Source of the DNA: Acidobacteria bacterium AB60
GTDB taxonomy: Bacteria; Acidobacteriota; Terriglobia; Terriglobales; Acidobacteriaceae
Reading direction: 5' to 3'
Length of the DNA stretch: 64,000 nt
NCBI GenBank assembly: GCA_008682415.1
Contig: VANK01000004.1
Span: 62,001-126,000, forward strand
This document shows positions 31,604 through 39,699 of the stretch, in pieces (positions within the stretch are counted from its first letter, which is position 1; each line of letters opens with the position of its first letter). The notes under the pieces are model-generated. The model was not told the DNA's origin, did no database searches, and was given only the letters and a program-made list of their open reading frames with translations. A program made the position numbers and the translations under genes.

Positions 31604-33055
31604 TTACTGCGCGGCAACGGCTTCGCGCTGGGCCTGCTCCATCTTCTCGACTTCGATATGGCGGAGAACTACTTCAATGCCCTGGCTGCGGAGGTGGCGG
31701 GTGAGCTGCTCGGCCAGGAAGACGGAGCGGTGCTGGCCGCCGGTGCAGCCGAAGGAGACCATGAGGTCTTTGAAGCCGCGCTTCTGGTAGGCGGCCACGC
31801 TGGCCTCGACGAGCGCGATGGCGTTGGACAGGAACTGGTGCACGGAGGGCTGCTGGTTGAGGTAGTCGATGACCGGCGCGTCTTTGCCGGTGAGGGGCTT
31901 GAAGCGATCTTCGCGGCCGGGGTTGGGAAGGGCGCGCGCGTCGAAGACGAAGCCGCCGCCGTTGCCCGACTCGTCGATGGGCGGCTGGCGGTGGAAGGAG
32001 AAGCTGAAGACGCGAACGGTGAGGTTGTGGGCGGTGGAGGCCAGGGCGAGCAGCTTCTCTGAGGAGAGCATGGCCTGCAGCGCTTCAAGCAGTGCCGGCA
32101 ACGCGATGGGCAGGGTGACGTGATGGGCCAGCCAGCGCAGGTTCTTGAGGGCGTAGGGGACGGAGAGAAGGAAGTGGGGCTTGCGCTCGTAGAAGCCGCG
32201 GAAGCCGTAGGCGCCGAGGGCCTGGAGGATGCGCACGTAGACGAAGGCGTAGTAGTGCTCCATGAAGGCTTCGCGCGTGATGGGCAGGTGGGTGGCGAGG
32301 GCTTCAAGGTAGCGATCGAGGAGCTCCTGGCGGAGGTCGGGGGGCAGGTCGGCCTTGCCGTCGTAGAGGAGCGAGGCGATGTCGTAGTGGAGGGCGCCTT
32401 TGCGGCCGCCCTGGTAGTCGACGAACCAGGGGTCGCCGTTGCGGAGCATGATGTTGCGCGACTGGAAGTCGCGGTAGAGGAAGAAGTCGCGGCGGGCGGT
32501 GAGGAGGAAGCGGGTGAGGCGGCCGAAGTCGTCTTCGAGGGCCTGCTCGTTGAAGGGAATGCCGGCGAGACGGAGGAAGTAGTACTTGAAGTAGTTGAGG
32601 TCCCAGCTGATGGACTGGCGGTCGAAGCTGGCGCGGGGGTAGCAGACCTTGTAGTTGAGGTCGCGGGCGGCCTCGACCTGGAAGCGGGGCAGGACGGTGA
32701 CGACCTTGCGATAGGCCTCGACGACCGGGGACTCGATGGTGTCGCCGGCGCGGTGGGCGGAGAGGAAGTCGTAGAGGGTGGTATCGCCGAGGTCCTCTTC
32801 GAGATAGGCGCCGGCGGCGAGGTCTTCCGCATAGATCTCGGGAACGGGCAGGCCGTGGCGGCGGAAGTGGCGGGAGAACTCGAGGAAGGCGAGGTTCTCT
32901 TCGCGCACGGGGTAGACGATGCCGATGGCGGAGTGGGGGCCGGCGGCGAGGCGCACGATGGCGCGGCCGGATCCGCCGAGCTGGCCCTGGAGAGGCTTGA
33001 CCTGGGCGGGCGGGGTGTGGAAGTGGCGCTCGAAGAGCTGTTGTAAGACGTCCAT
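31604..33055 (-). CDS. APH-type sugar kinase fused to a RapZ C-terminal domain
   Basis: 483 residues from ATG 33055. Residues about 1-330 form an aminoglycoside-phosphotransferase-type kinase with the catalytic loop YRDFQSRN (194-201) and metal site VDYQGG (212-217), most like the AmgK group of anomeric MurNAc/GlcNAc kinases. Residues about 345-483 match the RapZ C-terminal domain, with its signature GCTGGQHRS (436-444); in E. coli RapZ this domain binds glucosamine-6-phosphate and the RNase adaptor RNAs. The Walker-type N-terminal half of RapZ is absent. The fusion suggests amino-sugar kinase activity coupled to amino-sugar sensing, which is inference. Confidence 0.85.
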   Translation of the reverse strand: MDVLQQLFERHFHTPPAQVKPLQGQLGGSGRAIVRLAAGPHSAIGIVYPVREENLAFLEFSRHFRRHGLPVPEIYAEDLAAGAYLEEDLGDTTLYDFLSAHRAGDTIESPVVEAYRKVVTVLPRFQVEAARDLNYKVCYPRASFDRQSISWDLNYFKYYFLRLAGIPFNEQALEDDFGRLTRFLLTARRDFFLYRDFQSRNIMLRNGDPWFVDYQGGRKGALHYDIASLLYDGKADLPPDLRQELLDRYLEALATHLPITREAFMEHYYAFVYVRILQALGAYGFRGFYERKPHFLLSVPYALKNLRWLAHHVTLPIALPALLEALQAMLSSEKLLALASTAHNLTVRVFSFSFHRQPPIDESGNGGGFVFDARALPNPGREDRFKPLTGKDAPVIDYLNQQPSVHQFLSNAIALVEASVAAYQKRGFKDLMVSFGCTGGQHRSVFLAEQLTRHLRSQGIEVVLRHIEVEKMEQAQREAVAAQ

Positions 33056-33179
33056 GCGTGTTTGCTGCTCTCTGAAACGATACGCAGGGAGGTGAAGGGG
33101 GCGCAAACGGGAGACGGAAAAGCGTGAATTTCGGAACGGGTTTGGGTAGACTGGCTGGACCGAGAGACAAGGGCGGAAA

Positions 33180-33214
33180 AGGCTAGAGGCGAGGGACGAG
33201 AGGCGAGGTTCGAT
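33180..33214. repeat. Heptamer tract upstream of the kinase-RapZ gene
   Basis: AGGCTAG, AGGCGAG, GGACGAG, AGGCGAG, GTTCGAT in 7-base register, with a looser copy (AGACAAG) just to the left. It lies between the kinase-RapZ start and the divergent islet. Confidence 0.75.
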
Positions 33215-33298
33215 AGTCTGCGCTCTCCCGGGCTCCCGAAGATGCCACCTTGCGCCGGGATCGGATTCAGGCGCTGTTTTTCGAGACAGGAGCGGGCA

Positions 33299-33811
33299 AT
33301 GGTACGGCTGGGCGCGCATGGTTGGGAGCTGCATCCGGGGAGCCGGTGCGGGGGGTGCGAGCCGTATCCGGGGCTGCGGGACGGCGTGTTTGCGCGGGTG
33401 TTCGTGCAGGGATTCGCCAACGATGCGCTGGCGATGGGGGCGATCCGGGAGGTGCTGCGGGAGGCTTTGCCGCCGTGGACGATGATCCGCCTGTTCAGCG
33501 ACGATGCGGTGGAGCTGCTGGGCGACCTGCTGGAGCGGGGCGTGTGGCACGTGCACGCGCCGGCGCCGCCGAAGGACAACGGCGGCGGGAAGTCGGAGAC
33601 CGAGGAGCTGGATATTGCGGAGATGGTGCCGGCTGCGGCGCCGGCGGCGAGCGGGGCGGCGCCGCGGCCGGCTCCGCCGCCGGAAGATGGCTCGCTGCCG
33701 CGCAATGCGGATGAGGCGGCGATTGCCGCCTCGATGAAGACGGCGGCGGCGCTGGGGATTCCGTTCTGCGAAGAGTGCGCGAAGGCGGCGCTGCAGCGGG
33801 GGGCGGCGTGA
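33299..33811 (+). CDS. Unknown protein upstream of the DUF4123 adaptor, with PFCEEC tail motif
   Basis: 170 residues from ATG 33299. The N-terminal half is folded-looking (CGGCEPYPG at about 18-26, then FARVFVQGFANDALAMGAIREVLREAL), the middle is an alanine/proline-rich linker (about 105-140), and the C-terminus carries GIPFCEEC. A similar Cys-pair tail occurs, from memory, in proteins encoded near type VI secretion tip genes. The stop overlaps the start of the DUF4123 gene (TGATG), so the two are translationally coupled. Function unknown; a secretion cofactor or small effector carrier is possible. Confidence 0.65.
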   Translation: MVRLGAHGWELHPGSRCGGCEPYPGLRDGVFARVFVQGFANDALAMGAIREVLREALPPWTMIRLFSDDAVELLGDLLERGVWHVHAPAPPKDNGGGKSETEELDIAEMVPAAAPAASGAAPRPAPPPEDGSLPRNADEAAIAASMKTAAALGIPFCEECAKAALQRGAA

Positions 33812-34371
33812 TGGCGGGGACGATATCGGTAGCAGAGCGCGAGGCGGTGGCGAAGGCGCTGTGGCCGCCGGACCGCTGGTCGTTCATGAAGACATGGGCG
33901 ATTCTGGATGGCGCGCGCGACGAGCGGATTGCGCGGGCGGTGGAGCGGTCTTCGGCGGAGAAGTGCTGTTTGTACGCGGGCAGGATCTCGCCGCAGTTGC
34001 AGGAGGTGGCCCCGTACCTGGTGCGCTGCGAGCGGGGCGAAGAGCTCACCGAGCTTGTGCTGGAGCATGGGTGGGGGAATGCGTGGGGCGTGTTCTTTTC
34101 GTCGAGCGGATCGATGGACACGCTGCGCAAGCACTTCCGGAAGTTTCTGCGCGTGACGGATGAGGCGGGACGGAAGCTGTTGTTCCGGTTTTATGATCCG
34201 CGGGTGCTGCGGATTTATCTGCCGACGTGCAATCACGAGGAGCTGACGACGATCTTTTCGCCGCTGGAGCGGTTTGTGGTGGAGGCGGAGGAGGGGAAGG
34301 CGGCGATGGAGTATCGGTTTTCGGGGGTGCGGCTGAAGACGGCGCAAGTGGAGCTTAGGTATCAGACCTGA
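33811..34371 (+). CDS. DUF4123-domain type VI secretion effector adaptor (Tap/TEC-like)
   Basis: 186 residues from ATG 33811. The family pattern is clear: ILDGARDERI (about 32), LYAGRISPQLQEVAPYLV, LLEHGW-like GWGNAWGVFFSS, LRKHFRKFLRV and FRFYDPRVLRIYLPT. DUF4123 proteins load cargo effectors onto VgrG/PAAR tips and are normally encoded beside the effector. No VgrG or Hcp gene is in the window, so this is an orphan accessory islet. It converges on the next three minus-strand genes with a 47-bp gap. Confidence 0.85.
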   Translation: MAGTISVAEREAVAKALWPPDRWSFMKTWAILDGARDERIARAVERSSAEKCCLYAGRISPQLQEVAPYLVRCERGEELTELVLEHGWGNAWGVFFSSSGSMDTLRKHFRKFLRVTDEAGRKLLFRFYDPRVLRIYLPTCNHEELTTIFSPLERFVVEAEEGKAAMEYRFSGVRLKTAQVELRYQT

Positions 34372-34418
34372 TGGACACCCGGTTGGGGTTCGAAACGCAA
34401 TGTTCACTACGTATGAGG

Positions 34419-35330
34419 CTACTGTGGAAGGATGGCGGCAAGATAGCCGTCCGATAGAGCCGCCGGCCCCAGTTTGATAGCTATCATTTTCAGTAGCTCA
34501 TCGGCCCGTTGTTCCATGTTTCCCTGGGACTTAAATAGAGCTGCGGCATAAGCTCCAAGTGCAATCGATCGCAACATCGATGGATCAGTCGTCTTGGAGA
34601 CGACGGAACGCATGGCTGCCCACAACCCTGCGTCACGGGAGGAGATGATCAGGTAGCTAACGACGGAAGACTCGTGGCCCTCCCTTGTGAGTTCCTCTTG
34701 CACCACTTCTGCGGAAACGAGTGATTCATCACTCAGCGTTCGAAATGCGGCGATTCTAACAATGGGGTTAGTATGCCGCAAGAGTTTGCGCAGTTCCGAC
34801 TCACGCGATTCGGTTCCTTCGTCGGCGAACGCCGGATTGCCTTCCAGGAGCGCGAGAGCTGGCCCGATACTCTCCGCCCATTCATCGAAGATTAGGTGAG
34901 GATCACCAAATTGCTGGGGGCCCATGCCGTGTCCAGTCTGGAGGAAAACGATGACGCCACCCGAGGAAAATGGGGAGTAGATGTCTTCGGGTGAGATGGA
35001 TCTTTTTTCCTCATCGACGGTTTCCATCCAGTTGTAGGAATGCACTGCGCCGGAACCGTGATTTGTGCTGGAGATGGCAGTCCAAGTACCTTGCTTCAAC
35101 GTCGCCAGCCGGGAATTAGCCGGAATCTCGAGTTGGCCGGTCTGGCTGTGAATGGAGGCTCCAGGAATGGTTGTGGAGCCACTCTGGGGAGCAGGGTGGG
35201 TACGGGCTACTATCCACGGATGGGAAGATACGGCAAAGTCCAGGCGCGCAACATCGTGAACCGCACGCGCGTCGTGAGGGACTGCGGATTGTGGAGGCTG
35301 TGTCACGGGCGGAATATGTTGAGCATACAT
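34419..35330 (-). CDS. Unknown protein with HEAT-like C-terminal repeats
   Basis: 303 residues from ATG 35330; the open frame continues to 35591 but then overlaps the upstream gene. The N-terminal half has no recognised fold. The C-terminal part (about 170-300) looks like alpha-helical HEAT-type repeats, e.g. LRKLLRHTNPIVRIAAFRTL. Base composition is visibly lower in GC than the flanking genes. Position next to a DUF4123 gene makes it a candidate cargo, immunity or accessory protein. Confidence 0.6.
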   Translation of the reverse strand: MYAQHIPPVTQPPQSAVPHDARAVHDVARLDFAVSSHPWIVARTHPAPQSGSTTIPGASIHSQTGQLEIPANSRLATLKQGTWTAISSTNHGSGAVHSYNWMETVDEEKRSISPEDIYSPFSSGGVIVFLQTGHGMGPQQFGDPHLIFDEWAESIGPALALLEGNPAFADEGTESRESELRKLLRHTNPIVRIAAFRTLSDESLVSAEVVQEELTREGHESSVVSYLIISSRDAGLWAAMRSVVSKTTDPSMLRSIALGAYAAALFKSQGNMEQRADELLKMIAIKLGPAALSDGYLAAILPQ

Positions 35331-35361
35331 GTTTTCAGGCTTACCTCGGCTCGAGATGTTC

Positions 35362-36591
35362 TTACCGGCTAAATGTGACTGTATCGGCTCCCAACGGTCC
35401 CTGGGTTGAATTGGCGGGATCGTTCGTCTGCGTATTGGCCAGCGGCGACAAGACGGGCATTGTGGTGGGAGCACGATCGGCAGCATCGACCGTGGCGCGC
35501 TGAACCCCCGCTGTGAAGGCATCGACGGTGACATGCCATGCCCGTTCTCGCAAAACGGTGAATTCGTTGGTACTGGTGTCGAAGATGACACACCACGTCA
35601 AGAAGGAAGGGCCAAGCTTGACGCTTGCGGGGTGATAGGTGACGTTTCCCACGATCGTGCCAGTACCATCCTGGGCGGGAAGAACCAGATTTGCCGGCGC
35701 ACCGGTACTGGGTGTGTCATAGGACGTAGCCTGTGCGGAACCGGAGCAGCCGGTCGGCGGCTGAAGGGAGTTCGCATCCAGCGTGTCCGCAACGCCGGGA
35801 CGGTCATACAGAGGCTGAACCGAAGCGGCACTGTCGTTTCCTGTGGCGGGACGATTGATTTGCATGCGGATCATTTTTGGGACGGTGACCGTAGTTCCCG
35901 CTGCCACTCCAGCGTTCCAGGCAATGGAAGGAGTCTTCCAGATTCTTTCGCGCGTCGTGCCTGCCAACGCGTTTTGCATGATCCCTACGCGCAGGTTGGT
36001 TATTTGATTCGCGGTGCAATCGATGCCCGCTGGCCGAATATCCGCGGTAGCTGTGAAACTGACGGCATTGCCCCCGGAGGTCGTCAATTTGCCGCCAACG
36101 ACTGAATATCTTCCCGGGGTTGCTATATCGATTTTTGCGTTGTCAAACCAGAACACGGTCATGGCTTTCGATGCCTTGAGCGCGCCGGTGGTGGAGTTGC
36201 AGTGTGCTTCGATCACGGCATCTCCGATCGCCACGCTTTTGCCCTCGCCTGCCACCTGAAACTCAACCCAAGAACCATCGGCCGGAATTGAAAGGGATTT
36301 CGTGGTATCTCCGGAATTGGGAAATCTCAATCTTCCATCTGGATTTGTGAGCAAGATGGTGCATGCGGGTCCACCGCCAGTGGAGCGGATTCTGCCTTTT
36401 ACGACGGGCCTTCGTGATTGATAGTCGGTCCTAAGTTGAACGATGGCCTCTTTTGCAGCCGCGGTGTTATCGATCTGAATCTCCATCGAGGGACAGGGGG
36501 GCGTACAGGGCAGAACTGGGTCAGTTCCGCATTTTTCGGCGCCGCCATCACCGGCAGGGGGCTTATTGCTCGCACAGCCCGCAAGACACAT
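35362..36591 (-). CDS. Lipobox-containing unknown protein with apparently truncated signal
   Basis: 409 residues starting MCLAGCASN. LAGC is a perfect lipobox, but the hydrophobic region that should precede it is missing, and an in-frame TAA sits just upstream of the ATG. The ATG is two bases after the upstream stop, so translation is coupled. The rest is beta-rich and Thr/Asn-rich with no recognised domain. Either a deletion removed the export signal or translation starts elsewhere. It may be an immunity or surface protein of the islet. Confidence 0.6.
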   Translation of the reverse strand: MCLAGCASNKPPAGDGGAEKCGTDPVLPCTPPCPSMEIQIDNTAAAKEAIVQLRTDYQSRRPVVKGRIRSTGGGPACTILLTNPDGRLRFPNSGDTTKSLSIPADGSWVEFQVAGEGKSVAIGDAVIEAHCNSTTGALKASKAMTVFWFDNAKIDIATPGRYSVVGGKLTTSGGNAVSFTATADIRPAGIDCTANQITNLRVGIMQNALAGTTRERIWKTPSIAWNAGVAAGTTVTVPKMIRMQINRPATGNDSAASVQPLYDRPGVADTLDANSLQPPTGCSGSAQATSYDTPSTGAPANLVLPAQDGTGTIVGNVTYHPASVKLGPSFLTWCVIFDTSTNEFTVLRERAWHVTVDAFTAGVQRATVDAADRAPTTMPVLSPLANTQTNDPANSTQGPLGADTVTFSR

Positions 36592-36594
36592 TGC

Positions 36595-37359
36595 TTATCT
36601 GTCCTCAATTCCGAGATTTGCTAGAACTGCATCAAGGTACAGTTTTGCCTTCGCGTGGAGGCGTTCGGCCCGCTTCTCGGGATCAGCAATGGACGCTCGG
36701 AGCGTGTTGGAAATCCACGGATAAAGCGGATCCGACGCAAACCCCTGTCCGAGACTGAAGGCCAGCATGACAAAAAGTAGCTTCCCTTGTGGAGACCGTA
36801 CTTCATGCTGGTCTGAGCACTGACCTGCTTTTAAAATGCTTCGTTGGAGCTCTTCGCGACCTACATACGCAACTTTCTCCGGATAGACTCGGGTAAGTAG
36901 AGAGAGGCCTGCCAACGCGTAGTCATCGCCTTGATTCGAAAGGTCACCCCACCGAATAGATCGCGCCCGGCTGAGAGCCTCCTTCTCGAATCCAAGACCC
37001 GGGCCGCCCACCACCTCGGAGTATTGACGGGCAAGGTGAAAAAGTTCCTCGGCGCGGTGCATCTCAGGGACAGCGGAGCGCCGAAGAACGACGCCAGCCC
37101 AGGAATAAGTCGCGTCGCTGTGGAAGTCGCTCCCGAACATCAGCATGAATTCGAGGAAAAGCCTAAGGGGTCCCTTGCATGAAAAGCCAAAATTGACGGC
37201 GTTTTTCAAACCATGCTGGATGGCTTGACGCATGCCGGCTTCACCCACGACCGCGAAGTGTCGAGGGTTGAACTGGCGAAGATGATGAATCATTTCCTCT
37301 TCAAACGGACGCCACGCGGCGGCCCGAAACGCTTCAATCTGGCTTTGCCGGACGAGCAT
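36595..37359 (-). CDS. Type VI secretion locus-associated helical protein of unknown function
   Basis: 254 residues from ATG 37359 (the frame is open to 37431). It opens MLVRQSQIEAF and has the pattern FEEEMIHHLRQFNPRHFAVVGEAGMRQAI...FLEFMLMFGSDFHSD, which I associate with a family repeatedly found beside DUF4123 and VgrG genes in Myxobacteria and Proteobacteria. The second half (MLAFSLGQGFASDPLYPW) is also helical. Recognition is from memory of the family pattern, not a search. Confidence 0.65.
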   Translation of the reverse strand: MLVRQSQIEAFRAAAWRPFEEEMIHHLRQFNPRHFAVVGEAGMRQAIQHGLKNAVNFGFSCKGPLRLFLEFMLMFGSDFHSDATYSWAGVVLRRSAVPEMHRAEELFHLARQYSEVVGGPGLGFEKEALSRARSIRWGDLSNQGDDYALAGLSLLTRVYPEKVAYVGREELQRSILKAGQCSDQHEVRSPQGKLLFVMLAFSLGQGFASDPLYPWISNTLRASIADPEKRAERLHAKAKLYLDAVLANLGIEDR

Positions 37360-37445
37360 AGCACCTGCAATGGTACACGCTAGCAATTTGCCGTCAACCG
37401 CGGCCGAGAAGAACCTAGTACTTACTACCAACTCGACTGGAAGAT

Positions 37446-38186
37446 CTAACCGACGGCGTGAACGAGGATGGCGGTGATGTTGTCGTGGCCGCCGGCTTTT
37501 TTGGCGGCTTCGATTAATTTGGTGCAGCGGTCGGCGAGGGGGAGATCGGGGGCGGCGAGGTTCTGCTCAATCTGCTTGTCGGAGAGTTCGCGGCTGAGGC
37601 CGTCGGAGCAGAGCAGGAAGAGATCGCCGGGCTCGGCCTGGTGCTGGAAGAGGTCGGGGGTGACCTGGGTCTGGGTGCCGAGGGCGCGGGTAATCACGTT
37701 GCGCAGGGGGGAGCGGCGGGCTTCGGCGCGGGACATGCGGCCGATGCGGACCTGCTCGTCGACGAGGGAGTGGTCGAGGGTGAGCTGCTCGAGGCGTCCG
37801 GCGCGGAGGCGGTAACAGCGGCTGTCGCCGACGTTGACGATGGAGACGCGCGCGTCTTCCACGAGGACGGCGACGAGGGTGGTACCCATGCCGCTGAGCT
37901 TGGGGTTGCGCAGGGAGCGGGAGTAGATGGCGTGGTTGGCGGCGTCGACGGCCTGGTGGGCGACGGCGGCCAGGTCGGCGGCGCGATCGCGGGCGCAGAG
38001 CAGGCGGAGGAACTCGTCGACGGCGATGGAACTGGCGATCTCTCCGGCAGCGGCGCCGCCCATGCCATCGCAGACGACGTAGACGCCGTCTTCGACGGAG
38101 TATCCGAAGGCATCTTCGTTGGAGGGGCGCTTGCGGCCGCGGTCAGTGAGTGCGGCAGCGGCGTAACGCACGGTTACGGTCGACAA
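37446..38186 (-). CDS. PP2C-type serine/threonine protein phosphatase
   Basis: 246 residues. Metal and phosphate motifs are intact: RGRKRPSNEDAFG (about 14-26), VVCDGMGGAAAGE (about 33-45), VGDSRCYRLR, SDGLSRELSD and GGHDNITAILV. The start is probably TTG 38186 with GGAG upstream; GTG 38171 is possible. It is a soluble cytoplasmic phosphatase that would reverse Ser/Thr kinase signalling. Type VI systems often include such a phosphatase, but no partner kinase or FHA protein is nearby. Confidence 0.93.
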   Translation of the reverse strand: MSTVTVRYAAAALTDRGRKRPSNEDAFGYSVEDGVYVVCDGMGGAAAGEIASSIAVDEFLRLLCARDRAADLAAVAHQAVDAANHAIYSRSLRNPKLSGMGTTLVAVLVEDARVSIVNVGDSRCYRLRAGRLEQLTLDHSLVDEQVRIGRMSRAEARRSPLRNVITRALGTQTQVTPDLFQHQAEPGDLFLLCSDGLSRELSDKQIEQNLAAPDLPLADRCTKLIEAAKKAGGHDNITAILVHAVG

Positions 38187-38217
38187 TGGGTGACTCCCGC
38201 TGGACAGTGTACTAAAA

Positions 38218-38252
38218 CGAGGGCTAAGGGCCGAGAGCCAAGGGCCTGGGTC
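38218..38252. repeat. Heptamer tract between two minus-strand genes
   Basis: CGAGGGC, TAAGGGC, CGAGAGC, CAAGGGC, CTGGGTC in 7-base register. It ends at the stop of the next gene. Confidence 0.78.
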
Positions 38253-39561
38253 AGCGGCCGGCCTGGGCGGTGCTGCTTTGGGGGAGCGGGGGCGGGGCGG
38301 GAAGATCGAAGAACTGGATGCCGCCTTCCATGAGGACGGCGACGCGGCGGGAGGAGGGGGAGATGGCGACGTTGCCGCCGGCGTCGAGGACGGGGCTGGC
38401 GGCAGCGCGGAGGACGACTTTACCGCTGGCGGCGTCGAGGACCTGCACGTCCTGGCCTTTGATGTCCTCGGTGCCGAGGGGGGCGGCGGCGTTGACGGAG
38501 TGAGTGGCCATAAGGGTCTCGCGGGCGACGCGGGAGCCATTGGGCGCGGAGACGAGGAGGGGCCAGACGGAGGGGCCGACGGAGGGGTCCTCCCAGAGGC
38601 GGTGGCCGGAGGTGGACATGGCGGAGAGGCGGGGCTCACCGGAGGGGCCGCAGGTGGTGACGAGGAATTCGGTGGGGGAGATGAAGTCGAGGAGGGGGGA
38701 GCAGACGGATTCGACCTTGCCGAGGATGGTGCTGCCGCCGGTGAAGTGGCGGAAGTTGAGGTCCCAGGCGGAGCCCCGGCCGCGCAGTGTTTCCACGTAG
38801 CCTTCGTCGTTGAGGGGCAGGTGGACGGCAGTGCGGATGTGGCTGACGAGCATGACCTTGGCGTCGCCGCGGCGGAGGATGCGGAGGACGAGGTCGGCCT
38901 GGTCGTCGGAAGGCTTCTGGTCGGTGTCGACAGCAGCAGCTGCGGTGGAGGGGCTGGCGACTTCGCCTTCTTTTGACTGCGCGGAGGGAGGCTCGCTGGA
39001 GCCGGTGACGAGGAACTGGCGGGTGGGATCGACTTCGACCCAGAGAACGTTGCCGGGGAAGCGCAGGAAGGGCTTGAGCTGGAGGGTAGCGTCGCCGAGG
39101 AGGAGCTGATTGCGATCGCGGACGAGGAACTGTCCGTGGTCGAGCATGTAGAGGTAGCGGGCGTGGTCGTGGACGGTCCAGATGGTCTCGGATTCGATGG
39201 CGCCGCTGGGCAGGCGGAGGACGATGGCGCGGATGCGGCGTTCGTCGTGGGAGTCGGCGGTGGAGGCGTCGCGATGGATGAGGGCGGGGACGCGGAAGGT
39301 GAAGAGCAGGTGATCTTCGTCGAGGAAGTCGAGGGTCACGAGGCTGTTGCGCATGCCCAGATAGAACTCGCCGGGAGGCGCAAAGCCAAGGGGCTCGGCG
39401 GGGATGGAGAAACTGGGAGGCAGGGTGGCGCGGACGCGGGGCGCCTCCGGCGGCTGCTCTTTCTTTTTAACGGCAAACGATGCGGGCGCAGCGATGCATG
39501 CCGCGAGAAGCCCGATGGCTGCCTGTCGCGCGAGGGACGACAAAAGAGGTGGCCGCATCAT
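38251..39561 (-). CDS. Exported protein of unknown function, possibly beta-propeller
   Basis: 436 residues from ATG 39561. Signal peptide about 1-29 (ending ASFA-V), then a mature domain with repeated strand patterns (FYLGMRNSLVTLDFLDEDHLLFTF, YLYMLDHGQFLVRDRNQLLLG) that suggest a WD40/NHL-like propeller. A short Ser/Ala-rich insert lies near 185-205. No catalytic motif seen. Similar-sized exported proteins of this look are frequent in Acidobacteriaceae. Confidence 0.7.
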   Translation of the reverse strand: MMRPPLLSSLARQAAIGLLAACIAAPASFAVKKKEQPPEAPRVRATLPPSFSIPAEPLGFAPPGEFYLGMRNSLVTLDFLDEDHLLFTFRVPALIHRDASTADSHDERRIRAIVLRLPSGAIESETIWTVHDHARYLYMLDHGQFLVRDRNQLLLGDATLQLKPFLRFPGNVLWVEVDPTRQFLVTGSSEPPSAQSKEGEVASPSTAAAAVDTDQKPSDDQADLVLRILRRGDAKVMLVSHIRTAVHLPLNDEGYVETLRGRGSAWDLNFRHFTGGSTILGKVESVCSPLLDFISPTEFLVTTCGPSGEPRLSAMSTSGHRLWEDPSVGPSVWPLLVSAPNGSRVARETLMATHSVNAAAPLGTEDIKGQDVQVLDAASGKVVLRAAASPVLDAGGNVAISPSSRRVAVLMEGGIQFFDLPAPPPLPQSSTAQAGR

Positions 39562-39603
39562 TGCCGGATATTGTCTCGCAAGTCGGTTAGATGTGGAAAG
39601 GCG

Positions 39604-39638
39604 GGGAATAGGGAATAGGGAATAGGGAATAGGGAATA
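39604..39638. repeat. Perfect (GGGAATA)5 heptamer tract
   Basis: Five exact copies of GGGAATA between divergent genes. It is the reverse complement in kind of the CTATTCC tract at 16.85 kb. Confidence 0.92.
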
Positions 39639-39699
39639 GAAAAGCCGGGAGCGCGAGGGCACAAGGGGGCGCAGGGCGTGTGCGAGAGTTAAGGTACGG

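Noticed and set aside
31264..31617. Possible 117-codon minus-strand gene upstream of the receiver-like gene, or a decayed PilZ-like frame
   Set aside because: Arginine/proline-rich translation, no ribosome site, and no consistent domain in any frame.
37446..38186. PP2C phosphatase as part of the type VI islet
   Set aside because: It is adjacent, but no partner kinase, FHA or core gene is present, its GC is like the chromosome, and PP2C genes are common outside such systems.
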